Source of the DNA: Bradyrhizobium sp. 1(2017)
GTDB lineage: Bacteria; Pseudomonadota; Alphaproteobacteria; Rhizobiales; Xanthobacteraceae
Assembly: GCF_011602485.2 (NCBI RefSeq)
Contig: NZ_CP050022.2
Coordinates: forward strand, 6,406,001-6,470,000
Length of the DNA: 64,000 nucleotides
Direction: 5' to 3'
In this document: positions 16,937 through 26,416 of the stretch, piece after piece
Layout of the letters: every line of letters begins with the position of its first letter
Position numbering within the stretch: the first letter of the stretch is position 1
The notes under the pieces: model-generated
The model's database searches: none
What the model saw: only the letters and a program-made list of their open reading frames with translations
Told to the model about the DNA's origin: nothing
Position numbers and translations under genes: made by a program

Positions 16937-18307
16937 ATGGATTGGATTCCTACAATCTCGGAGCTTTCGGGCCCGCGCTACCAGCGCATCGTCGAGGCCA
17001 TGGAGGCCGATATCGCCGCCGGCCGGCTGGTGCGGGGCCAGCAATTGCCGACGCAACGCGCACTCGCAAAAGCCCTCGGTATCGACCTCACCACGGTGAC
17101 GCGCGCCTACACCGAAGCGCGGCGCCGCGGCATCATGGAAGCCCGGGTCGGACAGGGCTCGTTCGTGTCGGAGACCAGCGCGCGCCGCGCAGTCGACCTG
17201 CCGCATCCCGTCGCGATCGACCTTTCGATGAACGTGCCGCCGCATCCGCTGGAGGCGCAGCTCGACGAGCGCATCATCGCCGGCATGGAAGCCATCCGCG
17301 CGCAATCGGGCCTGACGGCGCATCTCAACTACCAACCGCCCGGCGGCAGCGCGCATGAGCGCGAGGTGGCGGCGCGCTGGATGCGCGCACGCGTTCCGCA
17401 TGCGCATGCTGACAGGCTGGTGATCTTTCCCGGCGCGCAGACGATCCTGTTCAATTTGCTTGCGCACCTTGCGCGGCCTGGCGATGTCGTGCTGACGGAA
17501 GCGCTCACCTTCCCCGGCATCAAGGCCGCCGCCGCACGGCTCGGCGTCAAGCTCGTCGGCGTCGCCATGGACGACGGCGGCATCCTGCCCGATGCGCTGG
17601 CAGAGGCTTGCCGCGCGCACCGACCGAAGGCCGTTTATCTCATCCCGACACTGCACAATCCGACGACGGCGACATTGTCCGCCGCACGGCGCGAGGCGAT
17701 CGCGAAGATCATCGGCGATGCCGATACGAGGCTGATCGAGGACGATGCTTACGGGCTGCTCGACCGCGCGGCATCGCCGATCGCATGTCTCATCCCCCAG
17801 CGGGCTTATCTCGCGACCACGCTGTCGAAATGCATCGCGCCGGCGCTGCGCGTCGCCTATCTGCTGGCCCCTGACAACGATGCACAGCAGACGATGCGCA
17901 GCCATTTGCAGGCCACGGTGCAGATGCCGGCGCCGCTGATGGTCGCGCTGGTGACGCATTGGATCGAGACCGGCATCGCCGACCGGATCATCGCCGCCAT
18001 CCGGAACGAGGCGGTCGGCCGCCAGCAGCTCGCACAGCGCGCGCTGAAGGGATTTCAATTCCTGGCCAAGCCCGCCGCGCATCATCTGTGGCTGCGCCTG
18101 CCGGAGGGTCGCCCCGACGTCGCGGGGCATCTGCTGCGGAACGGACTGGCCGTCGTTGCCAGCGATGCCTTCTCGGTGAACGGCACACCACCGCATGCGG
18201 CGCGGGTGTCGCTGGGCGCGGCGCGCAACCGATCAGAACTGACGGAAGCGCTCCGCATCCTGGTTGGCGCGCTGCACAGGCCCGCCGACGCCAGGCAGAT
18301 CGTCTGA
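16937..18307 (+). CDS. MocR-type regulator, GntR domain fused to aminotransferase domain
   Basis: A 456-residue PLP-dependent transcription regulator. The GntR winged helix occupies about residues 11-75 (GPRYQRIVEAMEADIAAGRL, LPTQRALAKALGIDLTTVTR, GQGSFV). The class I aminotransferase-like domain follows with LNYQPPGGS, PGAQTILFNLL, PTLHNPTTAT, EDDAYGLL and the PLP Lys at about 298 in TTLSKCIAPALRVAYL. Members bind PLP plus an amine or amino acid effector and autoregulate. I prefer the ATG at 16937 (MDWIPTISEL); one at 16922 is five codons upstream. Divergent to DUF983 with direct repeats between. The effector is unknown. Confidence 0.92.
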   Translation: MDWIPTISELSGPRYQRIVEAMEADIAAGRLVRGQQLPTQRALAKALGIDLTTVTRAYTEARRRGIMEARVGQGSFVSETSARRAVDLPHPVAIDLSMNVPPHPLEAQLDERIIAGMEAIRAQSGLTAHLNYQPPGGSAHEREVAARWMRARVPHAHADRLVIFPGAQTILFNLLAHLARPGDVVLTEALTFPGIKAAAARLGVKLVGVAMDDGGILPDALAEACRAHRPKAVYLIPTLHNPTTATLSAARREAIAKIIGDADTRLIEDDAYGLLDRAASPIACLIPQRAYLATTLSKCIAPALRVAYLLAPDNDAQQTMRSHLQATVQMPAPLMVALVTHWIETGIADRIIAAIRNEAVGRQQLAQRALKGFQFLAKPAAHHLWLRLPEGRPDVAGHLLRNGLAVVASDAFSVNGTPPHAARVSLGAARNRSELTEALRILVGALHRPADARQIV

Positions 18308-18312
18308 TCAAA

Positions 18313-18582
18313 CTATCGATGACGGCGATGGCGCGAGCGAACGACAGGTGCGGCCGGTGACGGATAGACCTGCGATGCATAAGCATCGCGTGGACTGTTT
18401 TGCTGACCGAGCGCCGCGCGCGCCGCAGGCGTGAGCTGGCCGCCATTCAGCACGTCGCGGTCGGGATGGGCAGCCTGATAGGCCGCAGGCTCCGAAAACT
18501 GCGCCTGCGCCAAGGTCGGCGTCAAGGCCGCGCCCGACAGGAGTGCGATCGCGACGGCAATGTTCGTGCGGGTCATGGTCAT
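18313..18582 (-). CDS. small secreted hypothetical protein
   Basis: An 89-residue protein with a clear signal peptide (MTMTRTNIAVAIALLSGAAL, cleavage after AQA) and a short mature region EPAAYQAAHPDRDVLNGGQL followed by a Pro/Arg-rich tail ending RSRHRRHR. Similar small periplasmic proteins with a low-complexity C-terminus are common in Bradyrhizobium. No function can be assigned. Convergent with the MocR gene, with 5 bp between stop codons. Confidence 0.7.
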   Translation of the reverse strand: MTMTRTNIAVAIALLSGAALTPTLAQAQFSEPAAYQAAHPDRDVLNGGQLTPAARAALGQQNSPRDAYASQVYPSPAAPVVRSRHRRHR

Positions 18583-18805
18583 TCTCCATCAGCTCGTTCG
18601 GGATTGGCCGATCGGAGCGCACGGTGGCGACGGGCGGGCCCCCAAGGATTGAAGTACGATCGTCATGTAGGCATGTCTTCCGCGAAAGCCCGACATCGCA
18701 GATCACGCTTGCGTGCAGCATGGATTGACCTGCACGGCGGCAAGCGTGCTATGCGGGCGACGGCGATCAGCTATTCGGGATCGCCCATCCGACGAGGACA
18801 ATGGG

Positions 18806-19549
18806 TTGGAAACGCTCACCTACGCGCTACTGCTGCTCGGCGCCTTGGCCGGGGGCTTCGTCTCGGGGCTGGCCGGATTCGGCACGGCGCTGATGGCGCT
18901 CGGCATCTGGCTCTACGTCCTGCCGCCCTCGCTGGCCGTGCCCCTGGTGCTGATCTGCTCGGTGATCGCCCAGACATCGACGCTGCCGTCGATGTGGAAG
19001 AGCTTTGACCTGTCGCTGGTGTGGCCGTTCCTGATCGGCGGCTTGATCGGCGTTCCCCTGGGAACGATGATGATCGCCTCGGCCGATCCGAAAGTGTTCA
19101 AGCTCAGCGTCGGTGTGCTGATCCTGATCTTTTCGAGCGCGATGTATCTGAACAAGCGGCCGCTCGCGATCAAGTTCGGCGGCCGGATCGCCGACGGTGC
19201 GATCGGCTTTGCCGGCGGCATTCTTGGCGGCCTCGCCGGATTGTCCGGGCCGTTGCCGATTTTGTGGGCGAACATCCGCGGCTGGAACAAGCACGAGCGG
19301 CGCGGCATCTTCCAGCTCTTCAACTTCACGGTGCTCGCGACCGCACTGGCGCTGCAGACCGCATCGGGTCTCGTCGAGCTCAAAGTGGTCTGGCTCGCGC
19401 TGGTCGCCTTTCCGGGCACGCTGATCGGAGCATGGGCCGGCGCGCGGGTCTATCACGCCCTCAACGACAAGCATTTCGGCGATGTCGTGCTCGGCCTGTT
19501 GTTCCTGTCGGGCCTCACCCTCGTCTGGAACAGTATTGGCGCGCTCTAG
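18806..19549 (+). CDS. TauE/SafE family sulfite/anion exporter-like permease
   Basis: A 247-residue polytopic membrane protein with about eight segments in two TauE halves. The first half has GGFVSGLAGFGTALMALGI, the second GGILGGLAGLSGPLPILWA, the paired G-x-x-S-G-x-x-G motifs of this family. Substrates in the family include sulfite, sulfoacetate and other organosulfur anions; here it is not known. I use the TTG at 18806 (LETLTYALLL), with GAGG about 10 bases upstream, because the segment upstream of it in the same frame is hydrophilic and unconserved. Confidence 0.85.
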   Translation: METLTYALLLLGALAGGFVSGLAGFGTALMALGIWLYVLPPSLAVPLVLICSVIAQTSTLPSMWKSFDLSLVWPFLIGGLIGVPLGTMMIASADPKVFKLSVGVLILIFSSAMYLNKRPLAIKFGGRIADGAIGFAGGILGGLAGLSGPLPILWANIRGWNKHERRGIFQLFNFTVLATALALQTASGLVELKVVWLALVAFPGTLIGAWAGARVYHALNDKHFGDVVLGLLFLSGLTLVWNSIGAL

Positions 19550-19617
19550 CTCTGCAGTCGCTTCGCGGCCAGCGTCATGCTCCCCGGCCCGGGGCCGGGG
19601 GCATGAACAAGCTGTCG

Positions 19618-21024
19618 CTACGCAGGCTCGCGGACGAGTGGCGCGACGGGTTTGGGACTCTCCTGCTCCGGCGCCCTCTCCTTCGGGGGCAATGCAAGGC
19701 GCGTCCTGAACTCGCGGTGCAGCAGCCACACGCTCAGCGCGGCCTGAAGCGTCGTTGTCACGATCGACAAATACCAGACGTGCTCCATCCGGAAGCCCGG
19801 CCACGTCGAGAGCCAGATCGACGGCAGGGAATAGGTGAGGACCCGCATTGCCGAGGTCACCAGCACGGGCTTGGTGTTGCCGAGGCCCTGGAACATGCTG
19901 GACGTGGTGAAGATCAGCCCCTGCGCCACCATGTTGAAAGAGACGATGCGCAGGAAGAGCGACGCAACCGCCATCGTTTCCTGATCACTCGAGAAGCCGG
20001 CAAGCAACAGACCTGGCGCGACTTGCGCGAGGAACAGAAAGACAATCATCACGGCGGTCGCGACAAGCGCCGCCTTGACAAAGGTCTCCCGCACGCGCGC
20101 GCCATTGCCGGCGCCGAAGTTCTGGCCGGCGATGGGCCCCGCAGCCAGCGCAATGGCGAGCGCAGGCATCTGGATCAGGCCGAGGAGACGCGTGCCGATA
20201 CCAAATCCGGCCTGCGCCGCCGGGCCGAAAACGCTCAGCACATAATAGCCCACGCCCATGATGATGAAGACCATCACGAACTCGCCGCCAGCGGGCAGGC
20301 CGACATTGAGGATTCTCTTCCACTGCGGAAGCTGGGGCCGCCATTGCGCAGGATGAAAAGCGACGTAGCGCTCCAACCTCAGGAAATACGCGAGCAGCAT
20401 CAGCACACCGACGAACACGGCGATCGAGCTTGCGAGGCCTGCCCCGGCGACACCGAGCGGATACCCGGTGCCCCAGCCCGAGATCAGGACCGGCGCCAGC
20501 GCAATGTTGATGCCCACCGCGAGCGCCTGCACCAGCATGCTCGGCCGCACGATGCCGGTCGCCCGCAATGCGGACGCCATCACTTGCGTCGCGAATTGCA
20601 GCGCCAGCGCCGGCATGAACCAGAGCAGATAGACGGTGCCGGCTTCGACCGTCGCCTCGTCGGCCGCGACCGCACGCATATAGGGACGCGACAGCGCGAA
20701 ACCCGCAACCAGGGTCAGCAGCCCGAACAGCACCGACAGGACGACCGACTGGTTGAACACCAGATTGGCATCGCCACGGTCCTTGCGGCCCACGGCATGC
20801 GCCATCAACGCAACCGTGCCGACGCCGAGCACCTGCATCAGCGCGTTGACGAGAAATCCGGCATTGCCGGCCGCGGCGACGCCGGCGATCGCGGCCTCGC
20901 CCAGGCTCGAGACGAAGTAGAGGTCGACGAGCTGGCAGATCATGATCGTGATCATGCCAACCACGATCGGTGGCGCCATGCTCAGGATATGGCCCACAAT
21001 GGAGCCGTGCGTCAGGTCTTTCAT
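19618..21024 (-). CDS. MATE family efflux transporter
   Basis: A 468-residue cation-coupled multidrug exporter of the MATE family with 12 membrane segments in two related halves. The start MKDLTHGSIVGHILSMAPPI and the motifs FVSSLGEAAIAGVAAAGN and GPIAGQNFGAGNGARVRETF are typical. Residue 440 onward is a Pro/Glu-rich cytoplasmic tail. It lies immediately downstream of an ABC exporter on the same strand (66 bp) and may share its transcript. The substrate is unknown. Confidence 0.93.
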   Translation of the reverse strand: MKDLTHGSIVGHILSMAPPIVVGMITIMICQLVDLYFVSSLGEAAIAGVAAAGNAGFLVNALMQVLGVGTVALMAHAVGRKDRGDANLVFNQSVVLSVLFGLLTLVAGFALSRPYMRAVAADEATVEAGTVYLLWFMPALALQFATQVMASALRATGIVRPSMLVQALAVGINIALAPVLISGWGTGYPLGVAGAGLASSIAVFVGVLMLLAYFLRLERYVAFHPAQWRPQLPQWKRILNVGLPAGGEFVMVFIIMGVGYYVLSVFGPAAQAGFGIGTRLLGLIQMPALAIALAAGPIAGQNFGAGNGARVRETFVKAALVATAVMIVFLFLAQVAPGLLLAGFSSDQETMAVASLFLRIVSFNMVAQGLIFTTSSMFQGLGNTKPVLVTSAMRVLTYSLPSIWLSTWPGFRMEHVWYLSIVTTTLQAALSVWLLHREFRTRLALPPKERAPEQESPKPVAPLVREPA

Positions 21025-21090
21025 GTCAGTCCATCCCTGCCCTAATCCTTCGCAGCTCGCGGACGGTCTCCTCCGTCCGCAGGCTGCGCC

Positions 21091-22908
21091 TCATTCCGCC
21101 GCTGCGATATGCCCGAGCTCCACCACCTGGCGCTCGAACAGACCGCGATAGATGCCCTCTCGCTTGCCCGCGAGCATGGCATGCGTGCCCTGCTCGACGA
21201 TCTCGCCGCGGTCGAACACCAGGATGCGATCGAGGCTCTTCACCGTCGACAGGCGGTGCGCGATCACGATCGAGGTGCGGCCCTTCATCAGCCGCTCCAT
21301 CGCCTGCTGGATCAGCGCTTCCGATTCCGAATCGAGGCTCGAGGTCGCCTCGTCCAGGATCAGCACCGGCGCATCCGCCAGGAACGCGCGCGCCAGCGCA
21401 ACGCGCTGCCGCTCGCCGCCGGACAGCTTCACGCCGCGTTCGCCGACGAGCGTGCCGTAGCCCTTCGGCAGGCGCAGGATGAAGTCGTGCGCATTCGCGA
21501 GCCGCGCCGCCTGCTCGATCGCCTCGAGGCTGGCACCCGGCCGGCCATAGGCGATGTTCTCGGCCAGCGAGCGGTGGAACAGGATCGGCTCCTGCTGCAC
21601 GATCGCGATCTGGCTGCGCAGCGAGTGCTGCGTGGCCAGCGCGATGTCCTGCCCGTCGATCAGCACACGGCCATTGGTGACGTCGTAGAGCCGCTGCACC
21701 AGCTTGGCGAAGGTCGTCTTGCCGGAGCCGGAGCGGCCGACGAGGCCAACCCGCTCGCCGGCGCGGATCGTCAGCGACAGCCCGTCATACAGCGGCGCGC
21801 GATGGCCGCCATAATGGAACGTGACGTCGTCGAACGCGATCTCGCCGCCCTCGATGACAATCGGTCGCGCATCGGGGGCATCGGCAATGCCGATCGGCTC
21901 GTCGTGAATTGCGACCAGTTCGTCCATGTCGTTGACCGAGCGCTGGAGGTTGTTGATGTGCATGCCGACGTCGCGCAAGTATGCGTGGATGACGTAGTAG
22001 CTCGTCAGCACATAGGTGACGTCGCCGGGCGAGGCGTGACCCGACATCCACAGCATCACCGATCCGCCGATCACGGACGCGCGCAGGCACAGCAGCAAGG
22101 AGAGCTGCGACATCGCCGTGTAATTGTAGCGATACCAGGTCCGCCGCACGCGCACGCGCCAGCGGTCGATGACGCGGGCGAGCCGCGCGTCCTCCCGGCC
22201 TTCGGCGCCAAACGACTTGACCACGGCGTTGCAGGTCAGTGCGTCCGCCAGCGTGCCGCCGACCTTGGTGTCCCAGGCATTGGAGACGCGCGCGGCCGGC
22301 GCGATGTAGCGGGTCGAGAACACCACCGTGATAGTGACGTAGACGATCGCCCCGATGGCGATCACGAGGCCGAGCGAGGCCCAATGCACGCCGATCAGGA
22401 TCATCGAGCCGACCAGCACCAGCAGCGAGGGCGCCAGCGCCATCAGGATGGTGTCGTTGAGCAGGTCGAGCGCCCACATGCCGCGGGTGATCTTGCGCAC
22501 CGTGGAGCCGGCAAAGGAGTTCGCGTGCCAGTCGGTCGAGAAGCGCTGCACGCGCGTGAACGCATCCTGCGCGACGTCGGACATGATCTTCAGCGTGAAC
22601 GGCACGATGGCCTGAAGGCCGACGAGCCGCAGCACCATCGAAGCCGCGCCCAACGCCACGATGGCGCCGAATGCCACCAGCGCCGCGTGGCGCGCATCGG
22701 GATCGGACGGGCCGCGCGTCAGCGCGTCGACCAGATGCCCCGAAAACACCGGCATGAACAGGTCGGCGATGGTCGCACCAAGGAGGCCGCCTGCCACGAC
22801 GAGGCCGCGCCCCGGCTGCTTCAGCCAGTGCCGGAATACGAAGGGCAGCACCACGCGAATCGCGGCGGGCTTTTTTGACAGAGCGGTCATGACATCATCC
22901 GGCCGCAT
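21091..22908 (-). CDS. ABC exporter, fused membrane and ATPase domains
   Basis: A 605-residue half-transporter that would work as a dimer. Residues about 25-320 form the six-helix exporter domain, and 350-590 form the nucleotide-binding domain with Walker A GRSGSGKTTF, Q-loop IVQQEPILF, signature LSGGERQRVALARAF, Walker B VLILDEATSSLD and switch His IVIAHRLSTV. It is close to the MsbA/MdlB multidrug and lipid group; no substrate can be named. The start may be the ATG at 22908 or the one at 22890 (MTALSKKP). It precedes the MATE gene on the same strand. Confidence 0.93.
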   Translation of the reverse strand: MRPDDVMTALSKKPAAIRVVLPFVFRHWLKQPGRGLVVAGGLLGATIADLFMPVFSGHLVDALTRGPSDPDARHAALVAFGAIVALGAASMVLRLVGLQAIVPFTLKIMSDVAQDAFTRVQRFSTDWHANSFAGSTVRKITRGMWALDLLNDTILMALAPSLLVLVGSMILIGVHWASLGLVIAIGAIVYVTITVVFSTRYIAPAARVSNAWDTKVGGTLADALTCNAVVKSFGAEGREDARLARVIDRWRVRVRRTWYRYNYTAMSQLSLLLCLRASVIGGSVMLWMSGHASPGDVTYVLTSYYVIHAYLRDVGMHINNLQRSVNDMDELVAIHDEPIGIADAPDARPIVIEGGEIAFDDVTFHYGGHRAPLYDGLSLTIRAGERVGLVGRSGSGKTTFAKLVQRLYDVTNGRVLIDGQDIALATQHSLRSQIAIVQQEPILFHRSLAENIAYGRPGASLEAIEQAARLANAHDFILRLPKGYGTLVGERGVKLSGGERQRVALARAFLADAPVLILDEATSSLDSESEALIQQAMERLMKGRTSIVIAHRLSTVKSLDRILVFDRGEIVEQGTHAMLAGKREGIYRGLFERQVVELGHIAAAE

Positions 22909-22962
22909 CCGCGGGCCGGCTCCATCGATGGACGCAAGGCCGGCCGCAAGGGCCGAGACGCG

Positions 22963-23142
22963 TCACTTAAAACTGACTTTGACTTGGGAAGCGGAGCGAT
23001 CGGGACGCTTGGTCGAAAACTTGGCCCAATCGAAGCTGGCGGAAGAGGCCTCTAACAGGCCGCGTACATACCGAGCCAGGATGTCATCGAGGTCATCATC
23101 GAGCGCGGGCGTACGATCTGCGAATGCGACGAATTCATGCAA
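22963..23142 (-). CDS. probable small acidic-to-basic hypothetical protein, TTG start
   Basis: A 59-codon frame not starting with ATG, in a gap of more than 500 bp. The TTG at 23142 is preceded by a good GGGGAG ribosome site six bases upstream. The product starts HEFVAFADRTPALDDDLDDI, continues LARYVRGLLEASSASFDWAK and ends with a basic SASQVKVSFK. The clean amphipathic pattern (acidic N-half, helix, basic tail) and lack of rare codons argue for coding; the frame closes upstream at a TAA without any ATG or GTG. Nothing recognised in known families. It lies between the ABC exporter and the emr genes. Confidence 0.48.
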   Translation of the reverse strand: MHEFVAFADRTPALDDDLDDILARYVRGLLEASSASFDWAKFSTKRPDRSASQVKVSFK

Positions 23143-23425
23143 ATCTCTCCCCGGTTCGATTGAATGAGGTGCGCTTTATAGATGTGCCGCTTGCGATTTG
23201 CAACGGGCCCCGCGCGAGTTCACGAACGAGTGTTGCAATTTGGTGCGACGGGCCACGCTGCGCCGTGGTGTGCATTGCCATGGCGCGCTCGGCCGCGGCG
23301 CCAATCTCCGCCGTCATGCCCCGGCTTGACCGGGGCATCCAGTACGCCGCAGCTTCTCCGTAAATCACTGACGTCGCTGGAAGACTGGGTCGCCAGGTCT
23401 AGCCGGGATACCGAATGTGTGGCGC
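23143..23425. other. non-coding interval with short palindrome
   Basis: No gene is recognised between the small ORF and the emrB-like gene. The interval holds a GC-rich hairpin element, TGCCCCGG/CCGGGGCA, at 23311-23346. The rest has no clear promoter or RNA structure that I can support. Confidence 0.5.
23311..23346. repeat. short palindromic repeat
   Basis: ATGCCCCGGCTTGACCGGGGCAT is a tight hairpin with 9-bp arms flanked by CCGTC and CCAGTAC. Similar sequence ATGCCCGGC...GCCGGGCAT occurs at 36341-36366. Confidence 0.6.
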
Positions 23426-25009
23426 CTAATGCGCGTCACCGCCGCCCGTCATCGCGGCCGGCTTGTTCAGCAGCGCGACCAGCAGGCTGAGGCCGAGATA
23501 GAACACCGTCAGCAAGAAGAAGGCGTCGCCGAAGCTCATCACCACGGCCTGGCGGTGCACCAGCTGGGAGAGCTGCTTCATCGCCATCAGCGTGGAATCG
23601 CCGAGCCCCTGGAACTTCTGCATGAACATGGTCAGGGTTTCGGTCGCGCTCGCGTTGCCCCAGGTCACGCGCTCCTGGAGGCGCGTGATGTGCAGATCGG
23701 TGCGGTCGTTGAGCACGGTGTTGATGACGGCGAGCCCGACCGCGCCGCCGAGATTGCGCATCAGGTTGAACAGGCCGCTCGCGTTCTTCACCCTGTCGGG
23801 CGCCAGCGTGCCGAGCGCGATGTTGTTGGTCGGCACCATCGCGAACATCATGCCGATGCCGCGCAGGATCTGCGGCACGAGCAGCTCGTAGAAATCGTAG
23901 TCGCGCGTGATCCAGGTCATCTGGTAGGAGCCGATCGCGAACACGATGAGGCCGAATGCGATCATGTAGCGCATGTCGAACTTCAACATGAGGCGGCCGA
24001 CCAGCGGCGCGACCAGGAACATGGTGATACCCGAGACGAACATGGTCTCGCCGATCATCAGCGCGCTGTAGCCGCGCACCTCGGCGAGATAGCGCGGATA
24101 GATGTAGGTCAGGCCGTAGAGGCCGATGCCGATGCAGAACTGCAAAAGGCAGCCGATCGCGAAATTGCGGTTGGAGAAGGTGCGCAGATTGACGATCGGC
24201 TCGGCCGCGGTGAAGACGCGCCAGAAAAAAGCGATCGCCGAGATCACGCAGATCCAGGCGCAGACCGCCACGGAGGTATCTTGCATCCATTCATATTGCG
24301 GGCCTTCCTCCAGCACATATTCCAGCGTGCCGAGGAAGCCGGCCATGAACAAGAGGCCCCACCAGTCGAAACGGTCGAGCAGCTCGAAATGCGGCTCGTC
24401 GAAATCGACCAGCGCCAGAACGCCCAGGGTGATGCCGATGCCGGGCAGCACGTTGATGAAGAACAGCCAGTGCCACGACATCAGGTCGGTGATGTAGCCG
24501 CCGACGGTCGGGCCGATGGTCGGGGCCAGCGTTGCGACGAGGCCGATGATGGGACCGACGATGTGGAATTTCGTGCGCGGGAACACGGTATAGGCCGAGG
24601 CGAACACCGTCGGGATCATGCCGGCGCCGAGGAAGCCTTGCAGCGCGCGCCAGAGGATCATCTCCTCGATTGTCGAGGCAAAGCCGCAGAGCAGGCTCGA
24701 TGCGGTGAAGCCCGCCGCCGAGATTGCGAACAGCAGCCGCGTGCCGAAGGCGCGCGACAGAAAGCCGGACAGCGGGATCGCGATGACCTCGGCGATCAGA
24801 TAGGCGGTCTGGACCCACGAGACCTCGCTGGAACTCGCGGACAATCCGGCCTGGATCTCGTTGAGGGACGCCGAGACAATCTGGATGTCCAGGATCGACA
24901 TGAACATCCCGAACACCATGATGATGAAGGCGAACAGCCGCTTCGGCGCGATGCGCTCAGAAGCGGGATCCGCCATCATGGCAGGTGAAGCTGTGGTGGC
25001 GTCGGCCAT
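23426..25009 (-). CDS. EmrB/DHA2-type MFS multidrug transporter
   Basis: A 527-residue major facilitator transporter with 14 membrane segments. Typical DHA2 motifs are present: SSSEVSWVQTAYLIAEVIAI in helix 2, LSRAFGTRLL, ALQGFLGAGMIPTVFA and GPTVGGYITDLMSWHWLFFI (motif C, loop WHW-FFIN). It would form a tripartite drug pump with the adjacent membrane-fusion protein. The gap to that gene is only 27 bp, so they are an operon read from the divergent promoter near 26.42 kb. Confidence 0.95.
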   Translation of the reverse strand: MADATTASPAMMADPASERIAPKRLFAFIIMVFGMFMSILDIQIVSASLNEIQAGLSASSSEVSWVQTAYLIAEVIAIPLSGFLSRAFGTRLLFAISAAGFTASSLLCGFASTIEEMILWRALQGFLGAGMIPTVFASAYTVFPRTKFHIVGPIIGLVATLAPTIGPTVGGYITDLMSWHWLFFINVLPGIGITLGVLALVDFDEPHFELLDRFDWWGLLFMAGFLGTLEYVLEEGPQYEWMQDTSVAVCAWICVISAIAFFWRVFTAAEPIVNLRTFSNRNFAIGCLLQFCIGIGLYGLTYIYPRYLAEVRGYSALMIGETMFVSGITMFLVAPLVGRLMLKFDMRYMIAFGLIVFAIGSYQMTWITRDYDFYELLVPQILRGIGMMFAMVPTNNIALGTLAPDRVKNASGLFNLMRNLGGAVGLAVINTVLNDRTDLHITRLQERVTWGNASATETLTMFMQKFQGLGDSTLMAMKQLSQLVHRQAVVMSFGDAFFLLTVFYLGLSLLVALLNKPAAMTGGGDAH

Positions 25010-25036
25010 CGTCCGACCTCGCAGCGCTCGGGTTGG

Positions 25037-26344
25037 CTACTGCGGATGGATCGCGGGATCGTCGAGATCGACCTCGCTGTCGGCATCGGCGGCGCCCTTG
25101 TTGGTGTCGACGGTCGCGTAGACCGACATGCCGGCGCGAAGCAGATTCTGCTTCGCCACCGATTTCGGCACGCGGATGCGGACCGGCACGCGCTGCACGA
25201 TCTTGGTGAAATTGCCGGTGGCATTGTCGGGCGGCAGCAGCGTAAACACCGAGCCCGAGCCCGCCGCGATGCTGTCGACGACGCCCGCGAATTTGCGCAT
25301 GCCGTAGGCGTCGACCTTGATCGTCACCGGCTGGCCGGGACGGATGCGCTTGAGCTGCGTTTCCTTGAAATTGGCGTCGATATAGACGTCGTCGAGCGGC
25401 ACGATGTTGCCGAGGCGCTGGCCGACCGCAACGAAGTCGCCGGTGTTGACCAGTCGATTCGAGAACGTGCCGTTGACCGGCGCACGCACCGCGGTGAAGC
25501 CGAGGTCGCGCTCGGCCTTGGCGAGCGTGGTCTTGAGCTCGGCGAGCTGCGCCTGCGCTTCGGCCTGCTGTGCCTTGGCGACGTCGACATTGCTGATCGC
25601 GACGTCGTAGGCGGCCTGCGCGGCCTTCACCGCGGCGGCGCCCTGGTCGCGTCCGGCTTCCGAGCTCTCGAACACCGCGCGCGAGGCAAAGCCCTTGTTG
25701 CTCAGCGCCTGCTGACGCTCGTAATCGAGGTCGGCGCGCTTGAGGCCGGCTTCAGCCGAGACGAGTTGCGCCTTGGCCTGCGCGACCTGGCTGTCGAGCG
25801 CTGCGACCTGGCGGCCGATGCGGTCGATGGTGGCCTGCTGGGTCGCGATCCTGGTCGCGGCGGCATCGACCGCGATCCTGTAGTCGCCCTCGTCGATGCG
25901 GAAGACCACGTCGCCGGCGCGCACCGGCGTGTTGTCGCCGGCGAGGATCGAAGAGATGTGGCCGGCGACGCGCGCACCGAGCATCGTGTTGTTGGCGCGG
26001 ACATAGGCGTCATCGGTGGAAATGTAGAAGCGGCCGACCAGCGTGTAGTAGCCGGCATAGCTCGCGGCGGCGAGCGCGAGCACGACGCCGACGCCCATCA
26101 GGACGAATTTTCGCTTGCCGGTTTTCGGCGCGCCGGCGGCGGGCGCGGCCGGCGCAGGTGCGGCGGGCTTGTCGGTCACGGGCTTCTCCGGCGCCTCGCC
26201 GATGCGGAGCTTGGTTTCGTCGGCCACGTGGGCGCGCAACGGCTCGGCACGGGGTGCGGATGTCTCGGACCCAGCATCGCTGCCCGCCTGCTCCGCCGCT
26301 TCCGGGCGAAGCGCGCGCGCAGCCTGGTCTCTCGATACGGCCAT
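25037..26344 (-). CDS. EmrA/HlyD-type membrane fusion protein
   Basis: A 435-residue periplasmic adaptor. A cytoplasmic N-terminal part (about 75 residues, Ala/Pro/Glu-rich) is longer than in classical EmrA. The membrane anchor KFVLMGVGVVLALAAASYAG follows, then a biotinyl-lipoyl half (DDAYVRANNTMLGARVAGHI), a long alpha hairpin rich in Gln and Ala (residues 175-290) and the second lipoyl/beta-barrel half (FTAVRAPVNGTFSNRLVNTG). It connects the EmrB-type pump to an outer membrane channel. First gene of the pair, divergent from a TetR regulator. Confidence 0.94.
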   Translation of the reverse strand: MAVSRDQAARALRPEAAEQAGSDAGSETSAPRAEPLRAHVADETKLRIGEAPEKPVTDKPAAPAPAAPAAGAPKTGKRKFVLMGVGVVLALAAASYAGYYTLVGRFYISTDDAYVRANNTMLGARVAGHISSILAGDNTPVRAGDVVFRIDEGDYRIAVDAAATRIATQQATIDRIGRQVAALDSQVAQAKAQLVSAEAGLKRADLDYERQQALSNKGFASRAVFESSEAGRDQGAAAVKAAQAAYDVAISNVDVAKAQQAEAQAQLAELKTTLAKAERDLGFTAVRAPVNGTFSNRLVNTGDFVAVGQRLGNIVPLDDVYIDANFKETQLKRIRPGQPVTIKVDAYGMRKFAGVVDSIAAGSGSVFTLLPPDNATGNFTKIVQRVPVRIRVPKSVAKQNLLRAGMSVYATVDTNKGAADADSEVDLDDPAIHPQ

Positions 26345-26416
26345 AAAGGCCTCCCAAAAATATATGCGACCGGGCCCGACCGTCCTTGCGGCCGGTTCCC
26401 TCGCTCGTCAAATATC

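Noticed and set aside
19021..21045. 674-codon plus-strand frame over TauE/SafE and MATE genes
   Set aside because: It covers two real membrane protein genes in the wrong frame or strand and is rich in charged residues without a domain.
21109..22878. 589-codon plus-strand frame opposite the ABC exporter
   Set aside because: Antisense of a clear ABC transporter; no conserved motif.
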